A stretch of DNA of 64,000 nt from Petasospora fabianii. Its lineage: Eukaryota > Ascomycota > Saccharomycetes > Phaffomycetales > Wickerhamomycetaceae. The translations under genes were made by a program, and so were the position numbers. Below the pieces are notes generated by a model. The model had not been told where the DNA came from. It made no database searches and worked only from the letters and a program-made list of their open reading frames with translations. The stretch spans positions 2,356,001 through 2,420,000 of the forward strand of contig CP048715.1 in the NCBI GenBank assembly GCA_022641835.1, read 5' to 3'. This document shows, in pieces, positions 28,749 to 37,226 of the stretch (positions are counted from its first letter, which is position 1; each line of letters starts with the position of its first letter).

Positions 28749-29183
28749 TCTAGCATAGGAAATGAAAGCATTGCATTAGAGTCTGGAACAACGTAGATTA
28801 TTATACTGGTTGTGGTCATTATCAATGTTTTGTAACCCACGCCTATAGGTCTAATTCAACTGTGAGATATTGAATTTACATGGCGAGATGGTTGAGTGTT
28901 CATGAGATCACGTATTTACTCCAGCTGGTTCGCACAATGTGACTGAGCCGCTTGACAAATCCATCTCAATTCAAAGTGTTACTAAATTGTGCCAAAGAGT
29001 TTGCGCCATCTTGCATAGGTTTAAGTTGAGTGGTATTGGAAAGCACCTAGTACGATACAAAAGTACGTGTGGAAGACAGTGGAAGCGATAAACTGTTGAA
29101 GGTCCAAGTTTTGGAAGAATACAAATGGCCTATATGGTCTCTGCACTGACTGACAAATCGCAAAATTTGACAATCACGAAAGC
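28749..29183. other. Intergenic region between NOP8 and tRNA-Pro
   Basis: This 435-bp stretch contains the NOP8 3' end. I see no open frame of note, RNA gene or repeat in it. Confidence 0.5.
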
Positions 29184-29292
29184 GGCCGCGTGGTCTAGTG
29201 GTATGATACTCGCTTTGGGCGAAGATCGGGTTCACTCGATCTAATAAGCACAGACATGTGAGTGGTCCAGGGTTCAATTCCCTGCTCGGCCC
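29184..29292 (+). tRNA. tRNA-Pro(TGG) with intron
   Basis: The sequence folds as a tRNA with acceptor GGCCGCG against CTCGGCC (one C-T mismatch at position 6/67, where S. cerevisiae has U-U). The D arm is TGGTCTAGTGGTATGAT and the T arm CAGGGTTCAATTCCCTG. The anticodon stem is CTCGC with GTGAG, and the anticodon TGG lies at 29216-29218. A 37-nt intron (29220-29256) follows position 37, the usual site; S. cerevisiae tRNA-Pro(TGG) also has an intron there. A T-run ending at 29311 is a plausible Pol III terminator. Confidence 0.95.
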
Positions 29293-29779
29293 CTAATTCG
29301 TTTAATTTTTTTGCATCTTTACATGGTGGTGGTATGAAAATTACCGGAAAAAGTTGGATAAAAAACATAATATTCTGAACTAGTTCAAGCATGAGAATGC
29401 TATCTATCTACATATCTATCTATATGTTGATGAGGACACTTCGCTATCACGTTGGCTTTTCTGCGCGGACAGCGCGAGAGCGCACGAATAGAACCTCTCT
29501 TCCTGGCCCTTGATTCAGCCACGAGATGCATGATGGCGCTTCAAGCCTCTCCATATCTTTCAGTTGATGGATGAAGAATACTAAATTACACATTTGGAGT
29601 TATTTGTGCTAGTGCTAGTCGTTGGTGATTCAAGGAGAAACATGTATACATTACCCCGGATCCGATTGTCCGTAAAGTAGTCAGGGCCACGACCATCCCC
29701 TGGCTGCTGATAAATCCCCACATTTAACGATGAACTCTACGCGTCCACGTCACAAACACCCTTTAGAAAGTGCGAGAGT
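29293..29779. other. Intergenic region between tRNA-Pro and the nitronate monooxygenase gene
   Basis: This 487-bp stretch contains the Pol III terminator of tRNA-Pro and the promoter of the next gene. A short imperfect repeat of CTATCTA units lies at about 29400-29424. Nothing else was recognised. Confidence 0.5.
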
Positions 29780-30925
29780 ATGAGATTCAGAGTAAAGTTA
29801 CAGATGACAGACTTTCTCAAGAGATTCAAGCTTCAGTACCCGATTATCCAGGCACCAATGGCCGGTGCTTCCACTATTGAGCTAGCCAGTACCGTTACTC
29901 GTCTCGGTGGACTAGGGTCTATACCACTTGGATCATTCAGTGAAAATCCAGAAGGTATTGTAAAGAAGATGAAGGAGTATGAAGGACTTGTGGGTGCTGA
30001 CAGATCAAGAGTTGTAAATTTGAATTTCTTTGCACATGAAGAGGCAAAGCGGGACGACAAGAAAGAAGGTGAATGGATCAAGAAATACCAGAAAATCTAC
30101 AAAAATGGAGGTTTGAAATGGGATGAGAGTGCCACCGAAATGAAGCTACTATACCCGACATTCCAAAGCATTACTTCAGCTTCTGATGGGGTTGTCCAGA
30201 CACTTATTGATCTCAAACCCGAGATTGTTAGCTTCCATTTTGGTATCCCACATCATAGCGTCGTCGGTGCGCTCCAGGACGCGGGAATCTCTGTCTTCAT
30301 CAGTGCAACAGATGTTGAGGAGTTCAAGCTGTGTTATGAGGCGGGTGTGGATGGTGTTATTTTACAAAGTTGGGAAGCTGGTGGGCATAGGGGAAACTTC
30401 AAGGCCAATGACGTTCAGGACTCAAAGCTAGGAACTGAAGAGCTTGTTGATTCTGTGTTGAAGTACATTATTGATTCAAAGATCGAAAATCCACCTTATT
30501 TGATTGCAGCTGGCGGAATTCACTCATCAGCACAGATTAAAAAGTACTTGGATAAAGGCATTGCTGCTGTACAGCTCGGAACCGTTTGGCTCCCAACAAC
30601 TCAATGTACCATCTCAGCGAAGCATCTGGAGTACATTCAAAATCCACAAGGGGCAGGTACACTGATGTCTCCAAGTATTTCCGGACGTAATTTGAGGACT
30701 ATTGAGACTCCATACCTCCGAGAACTCACTGAGACCGCTGATGTCGATGAAATCCCTGATTACCCATTGCCCTACGACTCCTTCAAGAGACTTGTGTCCG
30801 ATGCTAAAGAAACAGCAAGAAACGGCGAGTACTCTGCCTTGTTGGCTGGAAGCTCATACGACAAGTCGTGGAAGGGCACGAGGGATGCTGAAAAAGTATT
30901 TAAAGACCTAGTGTCTGAGCTCTGA
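29780..30925 (+). CDS. Nitronate monooxygenase (2-nitropropane dioxygenase family), YJR149W-like
   Basis: This 381-residue FMN enzyme should oxidise alkyl nitronates such as propionate 3-nitronate, a detoxifying reaction. Family signatures are present in order: the N-terminal FMN-binding QAPMAGAST motif, GLGSIPLGSF, the catalytic His in EAGGHRG (His203), the phosphate-binding AAGGIHSS segment, AVQLGTVWL and SGRNLRTIETPY. S. cerevisiae YJR149W shows the same blocks. A second in-frame ATG at 29804 (MTDFLKRFKLQYPI) is an equally good start, because the motif region begins only after it. Confidence 0.9.
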   Translation: MRFRVKLQMTDFLKRFKLQYPIIQAPMAGASTIELASTVTRLGGLGSIPLGSFSENPEGIVKKMKEYEGLVGADRSRVVNLNFFAHEEAKRDDKKEGEWIKKYQKIYKNGGLKWDESATEMKLLYPTFQSITSASDGVVQTLIDLKPEIVSFHFGIPHHSVVGALQDAGISVFISATDVEEFKLCYEAGVDGVILQSWEAGGHRGNFKANDVQDSKLGTEELVDSVLKYIIDSKIENPPYLIAAGGIHSSAQIKKYLDKGIAAVQLGTVWLPTTQCTISAKHLEYIQNPQGAGTLMSPSISGRNLRTIETPYLRELTETADVDEIPDYPLPYDSFKRLVSDAKETARNGEYSALLAGSSYDKSWKGTRDAEKVFKDLVSEL

Positions 30926-30994
30926 GTAAGCTACATTTCCACATTTAAAAATCGAGACATGCACATTCGTAATTGTAAACCGACGGTTTTCGTT

Positions 30995-31615
30995 TCACTC
31001 CTTTCTCTTCTTACTGGCAGGGCTTGCAGTCTGATCACCATCACTGTAAAACTGCTGATGCACTTCGTTTCGCAAGAACTCTTTGAGATTTTCTTCAGGG
31101 TTTTCACCCTCGACGATCTCCTTGAGCTTCATTCTCTTGTCGTCATCAATGTCGATGGTGATATCCTCCTCGTTCTTGAGCTCGTATCTCAGTTGTTGCC
31201 CCTCTGGAAGCTTCGGCGTGTCTTCCTCGTCATCTTGTGGGATGCCACCGTGGATCAGGCTCTTCAAGTACGTTACCACCTGTGGGAACTCACCGTCCTC
31301 ATCAATGTACTCAGCAGCTGTCTGTCCCTCACCGTTCTTGATCTTGTAGTCAGCGCTGTATTTCTCAACGAGCAGCTTGGCCATGGCAACTTCCTCGACA
31401 TGATGAAGAGGAGTGTCACCCTCTGAGTCCTGGACATTCACATCACCACCATTCTCGACAAGAAGGGCCAGCAGCTCGCCATTGTTGTAAGAGGCCGCAG
31501 CGTGCATCGGTGTATATCCGTTTGGATCTGGGGCATTTGGGGAGCCTCCGTTGGAGAGGAACGTCTTGACGGCGGCGATGTTCCCGTCAGCACAAGCCAC
31601 CCAGATGTTTGACAT
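30995..31615 (-). CDS. Ankyrin-repeat protein, YCR051W homologue
   Basis: This 206-residue protein has three to four ankyrin repeats in its first 130 residues, including [16 protein letters not shown] and [20 protein letters not shown]. These closely match S. cerevisiae YCR051W ([36 protein letters not shown]). The C-terminal part has the conserved [15 protein letters not shown] segment and a basic KKRKE end that could act as a nuclear signal. The function of the family is not established. In S. cerevisiae it lies close to ARE1 and BUD23, as here. Confidence 0.93.
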   Translation of the reverse strand: [206 protein letters not shown]

Positions 31616-31819
31616 TTTCTTGGAGTTATAGACGTAGAAAGTGAAGGAGTGAAGGAAAGAAAGAGAGAAAGTGAGACTGTGTAGTAGAGATGGTTCTTAA
31701 TCATCAAGCCGCGATTTTTTTTTTCTTTTTCTCTGGAGCCTCCACAGCTTCACGACGACCATCACCACCATCAACGGACGCATTACTGCCATAGCCTCCG
31801 AACCCTAACATCCCGACAT

Positions 31820-32503
31820 ATGTCCGACCAGAGCAGGCCAGTGAAATCTTCCCCGGAGCCCGTTGCCGGCTTCGACTGGTGGCGTCGCACGATGGCTTAC
31901 AAGACGGGCTTCGCCTCCACCGAAGAGCGCTCCCAGTATGAAAAGGACCTCGCCGTAAAGAAACAATCCAGCGAATGCAATAAATGCTACGAATACAGAG
32001 ACTGGGCACTCAAGTTCTCACCCATTGTGATTTTCATGCTGCAGCAGATCAAGAAAAGTGGAAAGGAGATCACCGACTCACAGATTGTGTGTGACGTGTG
32101 CGATGAGTGGAAGGGCGGTGGATACCATCCAGATCTCGGGATCCTTCTCTGTCAGAACAGAATCATAGACAAGTGGCACCTCGAGGATACACTATCACAC
32201 GAGCTGATGCATGCCTATGATGATGCCAAATTCAAAGTGGACTGGCTCAACTTGAAGCATCATGCCTGTTCAGAGATCAGAGCATCCTCGCTCAGTGGAG
32301 AGTGCCGCATCATGAACCAACTCAAGAGAGGTGGTATCACAAAGTTCGGCAGGGGCCACCAGGAATGCGTCAAGAGACGTGCTGTGCTGTCCGTGATGGC
32401 TAATCCTGGCTGTAAGGATAAGGAGATGGCCACTGCTGTCGTGAATGAAGTCTGGGACTCGTGTTTCTCCGACACAAGGCCATTCGATGACATCTACAAG
32501 TGA
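31820..32503 (+). CDS. ATP23: Mitochondrial inner-membrane metalloprotease Atp23
   Basis: Atp23 acts in the intermembrane space. It matures the ATP synthase subunit Atp6 and assists Fo assembly, independently of its protease activity. The 227-residue protein has the zinc-protease motif HELMH at residues 127-131, followed by DDAKFKVDWLNLKHHACSEIRA. Conserved cysteines occur in ECNKCYEYRDW and VCDVCDEW, and the C-terminal DEVWDSCFADTRPFD equivalent reads NEVWDSCFSDTRPFDDIY. The Leu of HELMH is encoded by CTG (32204-32206). It converges with the ARE gene, as ATP23 does with ARE2 in S. cerevisiae. Confidence 0.97.
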   Translation: MSDQSRPVKSSPEPVAGFDWWRRTMAYKTGFASTEERSQYEKDLAVKKQSSECNKCYEYRDWALKFSPIVIFMLQQIKKSGKEITDSQIVCDVCDEWKGGGYHPDLGILLCQNRIIDKWHLEDTLSHELMHAYDDAKFKVDWLNLKHHACSEIRASSLSGECRIMNQLKRGGITKFGRGHQECVKRRAVLSVMANPGCKDKEMATAVVNEVWDSCFSDTRPFDDIYK

Positions 32504-32572
32504 GGAGTCCCTATAAATAACGAACATAATGCATATACATAGTTGAAACTGAATTGGGAAAATGGTACATGA

Positions 32573-34201
32573 CTAGAAGGTTAGGTACAAGGTACACATC
32601 AAAGATGGACCTGTGGCGATACCAAACCAAAATATGACGTTACCCAAAGTCTTCTTTTCTCTCATCCACTTAGTCTTGGATAAGGCTGCAAGTGGCAGCT
32701 GGAACATCTGAAGCAGAAGTAAGTAGCCCCTAAGCTTGTTGAAGAGCACATACATCGAAAGCTCATGAACAATGGAACTGATTAAGAATGTCAGCACTGT
32801 AGCTGTTCCCTTGGAACAGTTGAAAGCAGAGATGGAGGAGTGATACACATGTCTCAACAAGAATTTGTGCACAGGTACGTTCCACAATCTGGCAAACTCA
32901 TCCCAGGAGACACAGTTCCACCATGGTCCGTAGAACTCACGGTCACCAAAGCAAGTGAGTTCAGCGATAGCGTTGAGGATCGCATCCCAAATAAGGTAGA
33001 ACACAAGAATGTACATCAATAAGAATGGGGGAACCAGATCAAGGAGAAGTTTCGGATAATACCAAACTCTTTCGAGGAGTGGGAGTTCACGTAGAGCAAT
33101 CGCACGCATGGCAATTGGATACATCGAATGTTGAGCTAGAACAACCATGAGCATAATGACACCAAACACAGCACAAATCTTGGAGGTAAGATATCTGAAT
33201 CTGACACGTTCTGTGCGAGGGTAGTCAATTTGGTACACGACAGTTGGGAACATGGTGTATGTGAAGAAGTTTTTGAGTGTGATGTTTCGTGGGAATTCTA
33301 TGGACTTAGACTGGGAAGATATCTCGAATTTGCAGAACTTGATCGACTTTTGAAGCAGCTCCTCGACGTGTGGTTCGAATGTGTTTTTCTTCAAAGCATT
33401 CTCAGAGAATGAAAGTTCATAATGAATGTTCCAAAGATATCCGTTGTAAAAGGCATATGAGTGCATCTTCATCAAGAGCACAAGTGAGTGGAGAAACAAG
33501 AAGATCTTACCGACCCAAGGATAGTTTTTACTCTGCGCATAAGCCATAAAGAACATGACAAACCAAAGCTCAAATAGCGAGACAAAGATCCAACCAGACT
33601 TGTCCCATGAGATAACCCCCCTTTTCACCAAATAGTGTACAGCAAAGACAAAATATGTGCACAAGTACATGGCCAAGTCTGTCAACCCGATCCAGATCAG
33701 ATCTCTAGCTAGGATTTCCACAATCTGTGAACTGAAACCGTATTCAAGATAGTAGTTGACAATGCTGTTCAATGATCGCACAGCAACACCAAGCCAGAAG
33801 AGCACATAGAATCCCCTGAATGGGTTCTGCGCATTCTCCTCACCATCCAATAAGCTCTGTGCATCCTTGAATCTGACATCACTCAAGTTCGACTTTGGCA
33901 CACCGTCTTCCTGGTATCTCTTCTTGACCCTTACTTTACTTCTAAGCTCATACACGTCCTCCTCCGTTGCTCTCTTGAGCAATTTGACTTGTGGCTCAGA
34001 GCCATCTTCATTACTGTCGGACGAATTGCCGGACTTGTTCGGGCCAGGCGAAGCCAGAGGCGTCGAGCCGATAAGGGTTGCCCCTGAAGATCTGGCGTAC
34101 TCAGCGGCGTCATTGATTGAGGGTCTCTTGGGCATCTGTGCCAGAGACTCGATACGTCTCAGTTCATCGGCATCCATCTTGTGTGGTGTTTTACCCCTCA
34201 T
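32573..34201 (-). CDS. ARE2: Sterol O-acyltransferase (MBOAT family), Are1/Are2
   Basis: This ER membrane enzyme makes steryl esters from acyl-CoA and ergosterol for lipid droplets. The 542-residue protein has a hydrophilic N-terminal part and eight or more membrane segments. The presumed catalytic His479 lies in SSIVHELSMYV. The motif region reads FYGPWWNCVSWDEFARLWN, followed by VPVHKFLLRHVYHSS and ending in GPSLMCTLYLTF, as in yeast Are proteins. The usual FYxDWWN motif has Pro426 in place of Asp. ATG 34201 (MRGKTPHKMD) is used because the frame extends upstream only to GTG. It is the only ARE gene seen, divergent from BUD23 (like ARE1) and convergent with ATP23 (like ARE2), so the symbol is a choice between two co-orthologues. 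Confidence 0.93.
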   Translation of the reverse strand: MRGKTPHKMDADELRRIESLAQMPKRPSINDAAEYARSSGATLIGSTPLASPGPNKSGNSSDSNEDGSEPQVKLLKRATEEDVYELRSKVRVKKRYQEDGVPKSNLSDVRFKDAQSLLDGEENAQNPFRGFYVLFWLGVAVRSLNSIVNYYLEYGFSSQIVEILARDLIWIGLTDLAMYLCTYFVFAVHYLVKRGVISWDKSGWIFVSLFELWFVMFFMAYAQSKNYPWVGKIFLFLHSLVLLMKMHSYAFYNGYLWNIHYELSFSENALKKNTFEPHVEELLQKSIKFCKFEISSQSKSIEFPRNITLKNFFTYTMFPTVVYQIDYPRTERVRFRYLTSKICAVFGVIMLMVVLAQHSMYPIAMRAIALRELPLLERVWYYPKLLLDLVPPFLLMYILVFYLIWDAILNAIAELTCFGDREFYGPWWNCVSWDEFARLWNVPVHKFLLRHVYHSSISAFNCSKGTATVLTFLISSIVHELSMYVLFNKLRGYLLLLQMFQLPLAALSKTKWMREKKTLGNVIFWFGIATGPSLMCTLYLTF

Positions 34202-34366
34202 GCTTGTGTCTGATTTTGTTGGATCGCCAGTTTGGGGGACAATTGGGTTTAAATAGGAAAGTAGGAAGCGAGGAAACCGAAGATGCTGACAGGGCCTCAC
34301 CAGATACCCGAGAATCGCGGACTTTGTGCTTTGTGTCACAATATGGGGCTAATCGCGAAAGTATCC

Positions 34367-34376
34367 GTCACGTGAC
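34367..34376. promoter_or_regulatory. GTCACGTGAC palindrome between ARE and BUD23
   Basis: This is a perfect 10-bp palindrome containing the Cbf1-type RTCACGTG octamer on both strands, in the 322-bp gap between two divergent genes. It could serve either promoter. A GATGAG core (PAC-like, minus strand at about 34424-34429) lies nearer BUD23, in line with its ribosome-biogenesis role. Confidence 0.5.
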
Positions 34377-34523
34377 TTAGATATTTTTTTCGGAGTTTTA
34401 GGCTCTGGGATTTTTTTCTCATGCTCATCTTAGAGACGGTTATCACGGTTTCTTATCCACCACACACTCCATCCGTCCTATCACTGACGATTTAGTGGCT
34501 ACACATATTCACCACAGTCTAAT

Positions 34524-35330
34524 ATGTCACGTCCAGAACAACTCGCACCTCCAGAGGTGTTTTACAACGAGAGTGAGTCCGTCAAGTATACATCTTCTAC
34601 TCGTGTGCAACACATTCAGGCCAAGATGACGTTACGTGCCCTTGAGCTCCTTAATCTCCCTGATCTCCCCCACTTTGTTCTCGATATTGGTTGTGGTTCC
34701 GGTCTCTCCGGTGAGATCTTGACGGAAGAAGGACACATGTGGTGCGGTATGGATATCTCCCCCTCTATGCTTGCAACGGGACTCGATAGAGACTTGGAAG
34801 GTGATCTTTTCCTTGCAGACATTGGTAACGGTGTCCCATTCCGCGCTGGTACATTCGATGCTGCCATCTCTATCTCTGCCATTCAGTGGCTGTGTAATGC
34901 AGACTCATCGAACGTGGATCCCAAGAAACGACTCTTGAGATTCTTCAATACGCTTTTTGCAAGTTTGAAAAGAGGCGGTAAATTCGTGGCACAGTTCTAT
35001 CCAGCTAATGACGACCAGATTGACTCAATATTACAAAGTGCTAAGGTCTCCGGTTTCCAGGGTGGCTTGGTGATTGATGACGCTGAAAGTAAGAAGAACA
35101 AGAAGTACTACCTTGTGCTAAGTGCGGGCCAGTCTACAGGCGATTTGAACTTGGCTGGTGTCTCTATGGATGCTCCTGTTCAGGAAAAGAAGTTGAGTAA
35201 GAAGATGAAGAAAGCAATGGAGACCAAGAAGGATTACATTCAGAGAAAGAAGGATTTGATGAAAAAGAGAGGTAAGGCTGTTGCTCGTGACTCCAAGTTC
35301 ACAGGTAGAAAGAGAAAAGCCAGATTCTGA
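34524..35330 (+). CDS. BUD23: 18S rRNA (guanine-N7) methyltransferase Bud23
   Basis: Bud23 methylates G1575 of 18S rRNA (S. cerevisiae numbering) together with Trm112, and supports 40S maturation and export. This 268-residue protein starts with RPEQLAPPEVFYNE, typical of the family. SAM-binding motif I reads VLDIGCGSG at about residues 52-60, followed by GMDISPSML and the AISISAIQWLCNAD segment. The Lys/Arg-rich C-terminus (KKMKKAMETKKDY, KRKARF end) is the usual nuclear/nucleolar tail. Confidence 0.96.
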   Translation: MSRPEQLAPPEVFYNESESVKYTSSTRVQHIQAKMTLRALELLNLPDLPHFVLDIGCGSGLSGEILTEEGHMWCGMDISPSMLATGLDRDLEGDLFLADIGNGVPFRAGTFDAAISISAIQWLCNADSSNVDPKKRLLRFFNTLFASLKRGGKFVAQFYPANDDQIDSILQSAKVSGFQGGLVIDDAESKKNKKYYLVLSAGQSTGDLNLAGVSMDAPVQEKKLSKKMKKAMETKKDYIQRKKDLMKKRGKAVARDSKFTGRKRKARF

Positions 35331-35492
35331 TCAACACTTATACGCTGGCATTGATGAACAACTGTAATGAATCAAACAAACGAAAATTGTACATGAACGT
35401 AATTTACAGGTCATGATCTGCATAAGCCATGGCAATACAACCTATCCTGTACATTTTTATGGAGAGCACGCCCAAAGTCAAGAGCAGACAGC

Positions 35493-36413
35493 TTATTGTG
35501 ACACAAACTTGACATCCCTTGGAGTCTCGTTGACAGTCAACTGGAACACGTCACCTCTGGAGTAGTGGCCAGTCAAATCCAAGTCAAATCTGGCCTTGAT
35601 GACCTCATCGGTATCGATCTCAGCCGACACAACACCTTCCTCACCAATCAAAGGACCAGCAATAATTTCACCCATTGGATCCACAATGACAGAACCACCG
35701 TTAATCAAGTTCTCACCAGCTTTCCATCCGTATGGAGTTTCAGAATCAGGCTTTGGACCTTGGAACTGAACAGCACTCACAAGGTAGTTTCTTCCTTCGT
35801 AGGCAATGTGACGCATAGAAGTTCTCCAAATTTCACGCATATCCACAGTTGGTGCCAAGTAGATATCCAAACCTTTAGCATAGTAAGCAGCTCTGAAAGC
35901 TGGGACATAATTTTCCCAGCAGATACCACCACCAATTCTTCCAGCAGAGGTTTCAACAACTGGGAGAGTGGAACCGTCACCAGATCCCCAAACGAGACGC
36001 TCAGAAGCTGTTGGCAAGAGCTTTCTGTGCTTAGCAACGTATCCCTTTTCTGGATCAATATACACGAGGGTGCAGTACATGGTGGATCCACCCCTCTCAA
36101 TGACACCGATGGCGACTGTGGCTCCAATACGCTTCGAGAAGCCCTCGAGAGTACGGATCTCTGGGGAGTCTGGGACGTTGATAGACTTTTGGAAGTACTC
36201 GAAGAACTGTTCACGACCTTCTGGAAGTCTGTAACCCAAGTAAGTACCGAAGGTAGAGCCCTTTGGGTATCCTCCGAGTGTGGCTTCTGGGATACAAACC
36301 ATTGACACCTGCTTGGCCTTAAGCTCATCTTCGTATGAGAGAATCTTTTGGAGGGTTTCCTCATTGGTGGCTAGGGAGCCGACCTGGAGAGCAGCAATCA
36401 CCTTCTTGACCAT
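35493..36413 (-). CDS. NIT1: Nitrilase (carbon-nitrogen hydrolase), Nit1-like
   Basis: This 306-residue enzyme belongs to the true nitrilase branch, which turns organic nitriles into acids and ammonia. The Glu-Lys-Cys triad is intact: Glu43 in [11 protein letters not shown], Lys131 in [14 protein letters not shown] and Cys165 in [11 protein letters not shown]. The following [25 protein letters not shown] region is also typical. S. cerevisiae NIT1 (YIL164C) is a related gene, broken or short in many strains; here the frame is whole. The upstream region has GATAA boxes and a TGACTCA site, which suggests nitrogen control. The natural substrate cannot be read from sequence. Confidence 0.9.
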   Translation of the reverse strand: MVKKVIAALQVGSLATNEETLQKILSYEDELKAKQVSMVCIPEATLGGYPKGSTFGTYLGYRLPEGREQFFEYFQKSINVPDSPEIRTLEGFSKRIGATVAIGVIERGGSTMYCTLVYIDPEKGYVAKHRKLLPTASERLVWGSGDGSTLPVVETSAGRIGGGICWENYVPAFRAAYYAKGLDIYLAPTVDMREIWRTSMRHIAYEGRNYLVSAVQFQGPKPDSETPYGWKAGENLINGGSVIVDPMGEIIAGPLIGEEGVVSAEIDTDEVIKARFDLDLTGHYSRGDVFQLTVNETPRDVKFVSQ

Positions 36414-36798
36414 GTTCTACTGCTGTTACTTGATACAGAGGGTATGATATATGGAAGATCCCTGCCATCAGCGGGGGCCGGGGATTTATACGCAAGCGGA
36501 ATTACTCGATAAGCCACCTCGGCATCAGCTATGCATTTCGCTCAGCGCTCATTCACCGCTGCCGGCACAATTATTATGACTCAGTTGAAAAAGCCATTCG
36601 TCGGATAAATCAATTCTTTTCTTGGAAAACATGATCTAATCTGAATAAAGAATACTTTAGCTACAATTCAATTGAGTCTATAGACCGCTAGATTTCAGTT
36701 TGAAAGAAAGAAAGAAAAAAAAAAAAACAGTACGATCAATACAAGGTACTAATGAGTGCTCTTACCATACTTGTGAATTGTTGAGATAAAAAAAATAA
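36414..36798. other. Intergenic region between nitrilase and tRNA-Leu
   Basis: This 385-bp gap holds the nitrilase promoter. It includes GATAAG at about 36509-36514, GGATAAAT near 36604 and a Gcn4-type TGACTCA at 36577-36583, 164 bp before the nitrilase start. A poly-A run near 36716-36727 and an A-run at 36788-36795 follow; the second reads as T-run terminator on the minus strand for the tRNA. Confidence 0.5.
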
Positions 36799-36880
36799 TG
36801 GATCCTATGAGATTCGAACTCATGCATCTTACGATACTCGATCTTGAGTCGAGCGCCTTAAACCGCTCGGCCAAAGATCC
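36799..36880 (-). tRNA. tRNA-Leu(CAA), no intron
   Basis: On the minus strand the 82-nt sequence starts GGATCTTTGGCCGAGCGG and ends TCTCATAGGATCCA. The acceptor stem is GGATCTT with AGGATCC (one G-T pair), and a long variable arm (TATCGTAAGATG) marks a class II tRNA. The anticodon loop is CTCAAGA within stem CTCGA/TCGAG, giving anticodon CAA (36844-36846), which reads the Leu codon TTG. S. cerevisiae tRNA-Leu(CAA) genes carry an intron; this one does not. A T-run of eight follows within four bases of the 3' end as Pol III terminator. Confidence 0.95.
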
Positions 36881-36971
36881 ATTTTATATTTTAGAAAATC
36901 AGTCTGAATTTGTGACGGTGCACAGATTATGTAAGGATTGATGGGAGCAAGCGCGAATATGTTAGGTGGAA

Positions 36972-37083
36972 TTGAGAAGTTTTTGTCCTTATGGACATTT
37001 GGTCAATTAGAAATAATACAGAGATGATCAGCAGTTCCCCTGCATAAGGATGAACCGTGTTACAAAGAGATTTACCATTTTTT
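36972..37083 (+). ncRNA. SNR6: U6 spliceosomal snRNA gene
   Basis: The stretch GGACATTTGGTCAATTAGAA from 36993 aligns almost base for base with S. cerevisiae U6. The central domain contains the catalytic ACAGAGA box, GATGATCAGCAGTTCCCC with the AGC triad, and TGCATAAGGATGAACCG. The 3' end is TACAAAGAGATTT, then a T-run as Pol III terminator. The 5' end is set by analogy, about 21 nt before GGACATTTGG, and is uncertain by several bases because the 5' stem differs from S. cerevisiae. A candidate B block lies downstream, as in S. cerevisiae SNR6. U6 pairs with 5' splice sites and with U2 in the active spliceosome. Confidence 0.96.
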
Positions 37084-37217
37084 TTTGCAAAATAGAGGGT
37101 AATAAGGTAAAATTGGCTGAAGAACATGGTGGTATACATGAATTTCCACGAAAATACCTGATGGAGTGTCGAAGAAAGGTTTGAAGTGTATCAATACCCT
37201 ACGGAGATGCGCTCCAC

Positions 37218-37226
37218 GTTCGAAAC
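37218..37226 (+). promoter_or_regulatory. Candidate downstream B block of the U6 gene
   Basis: GTTCGAAAC lies about 138 bp beyond the U6 terminator. It fits the TFIIIC B-block core GTTCGAnnC. In S. cerevisiae the SNR6 B block stands about 120 bp downstream of the terminator, so both sequence and spacing agree. No tRNA fold surrounds it. Confidence 0.65.

Noticed and set aside
30959-31426. Leu/Val-rich 155-codon plus-strand frame
   Set aside because: It overlaps the well-supported ankyrin gene on the other strand and has no homology I can see.
35565-36305. A 246-codon frame on the plus strand opposite the nitrilase
   Set aside because: It lies wholly inside a conserved gene on the other strand, its composition is odd (Ser/Thr/Trp-rich) and it has no recognisable motif. 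It reflects codon bias of the real gene.
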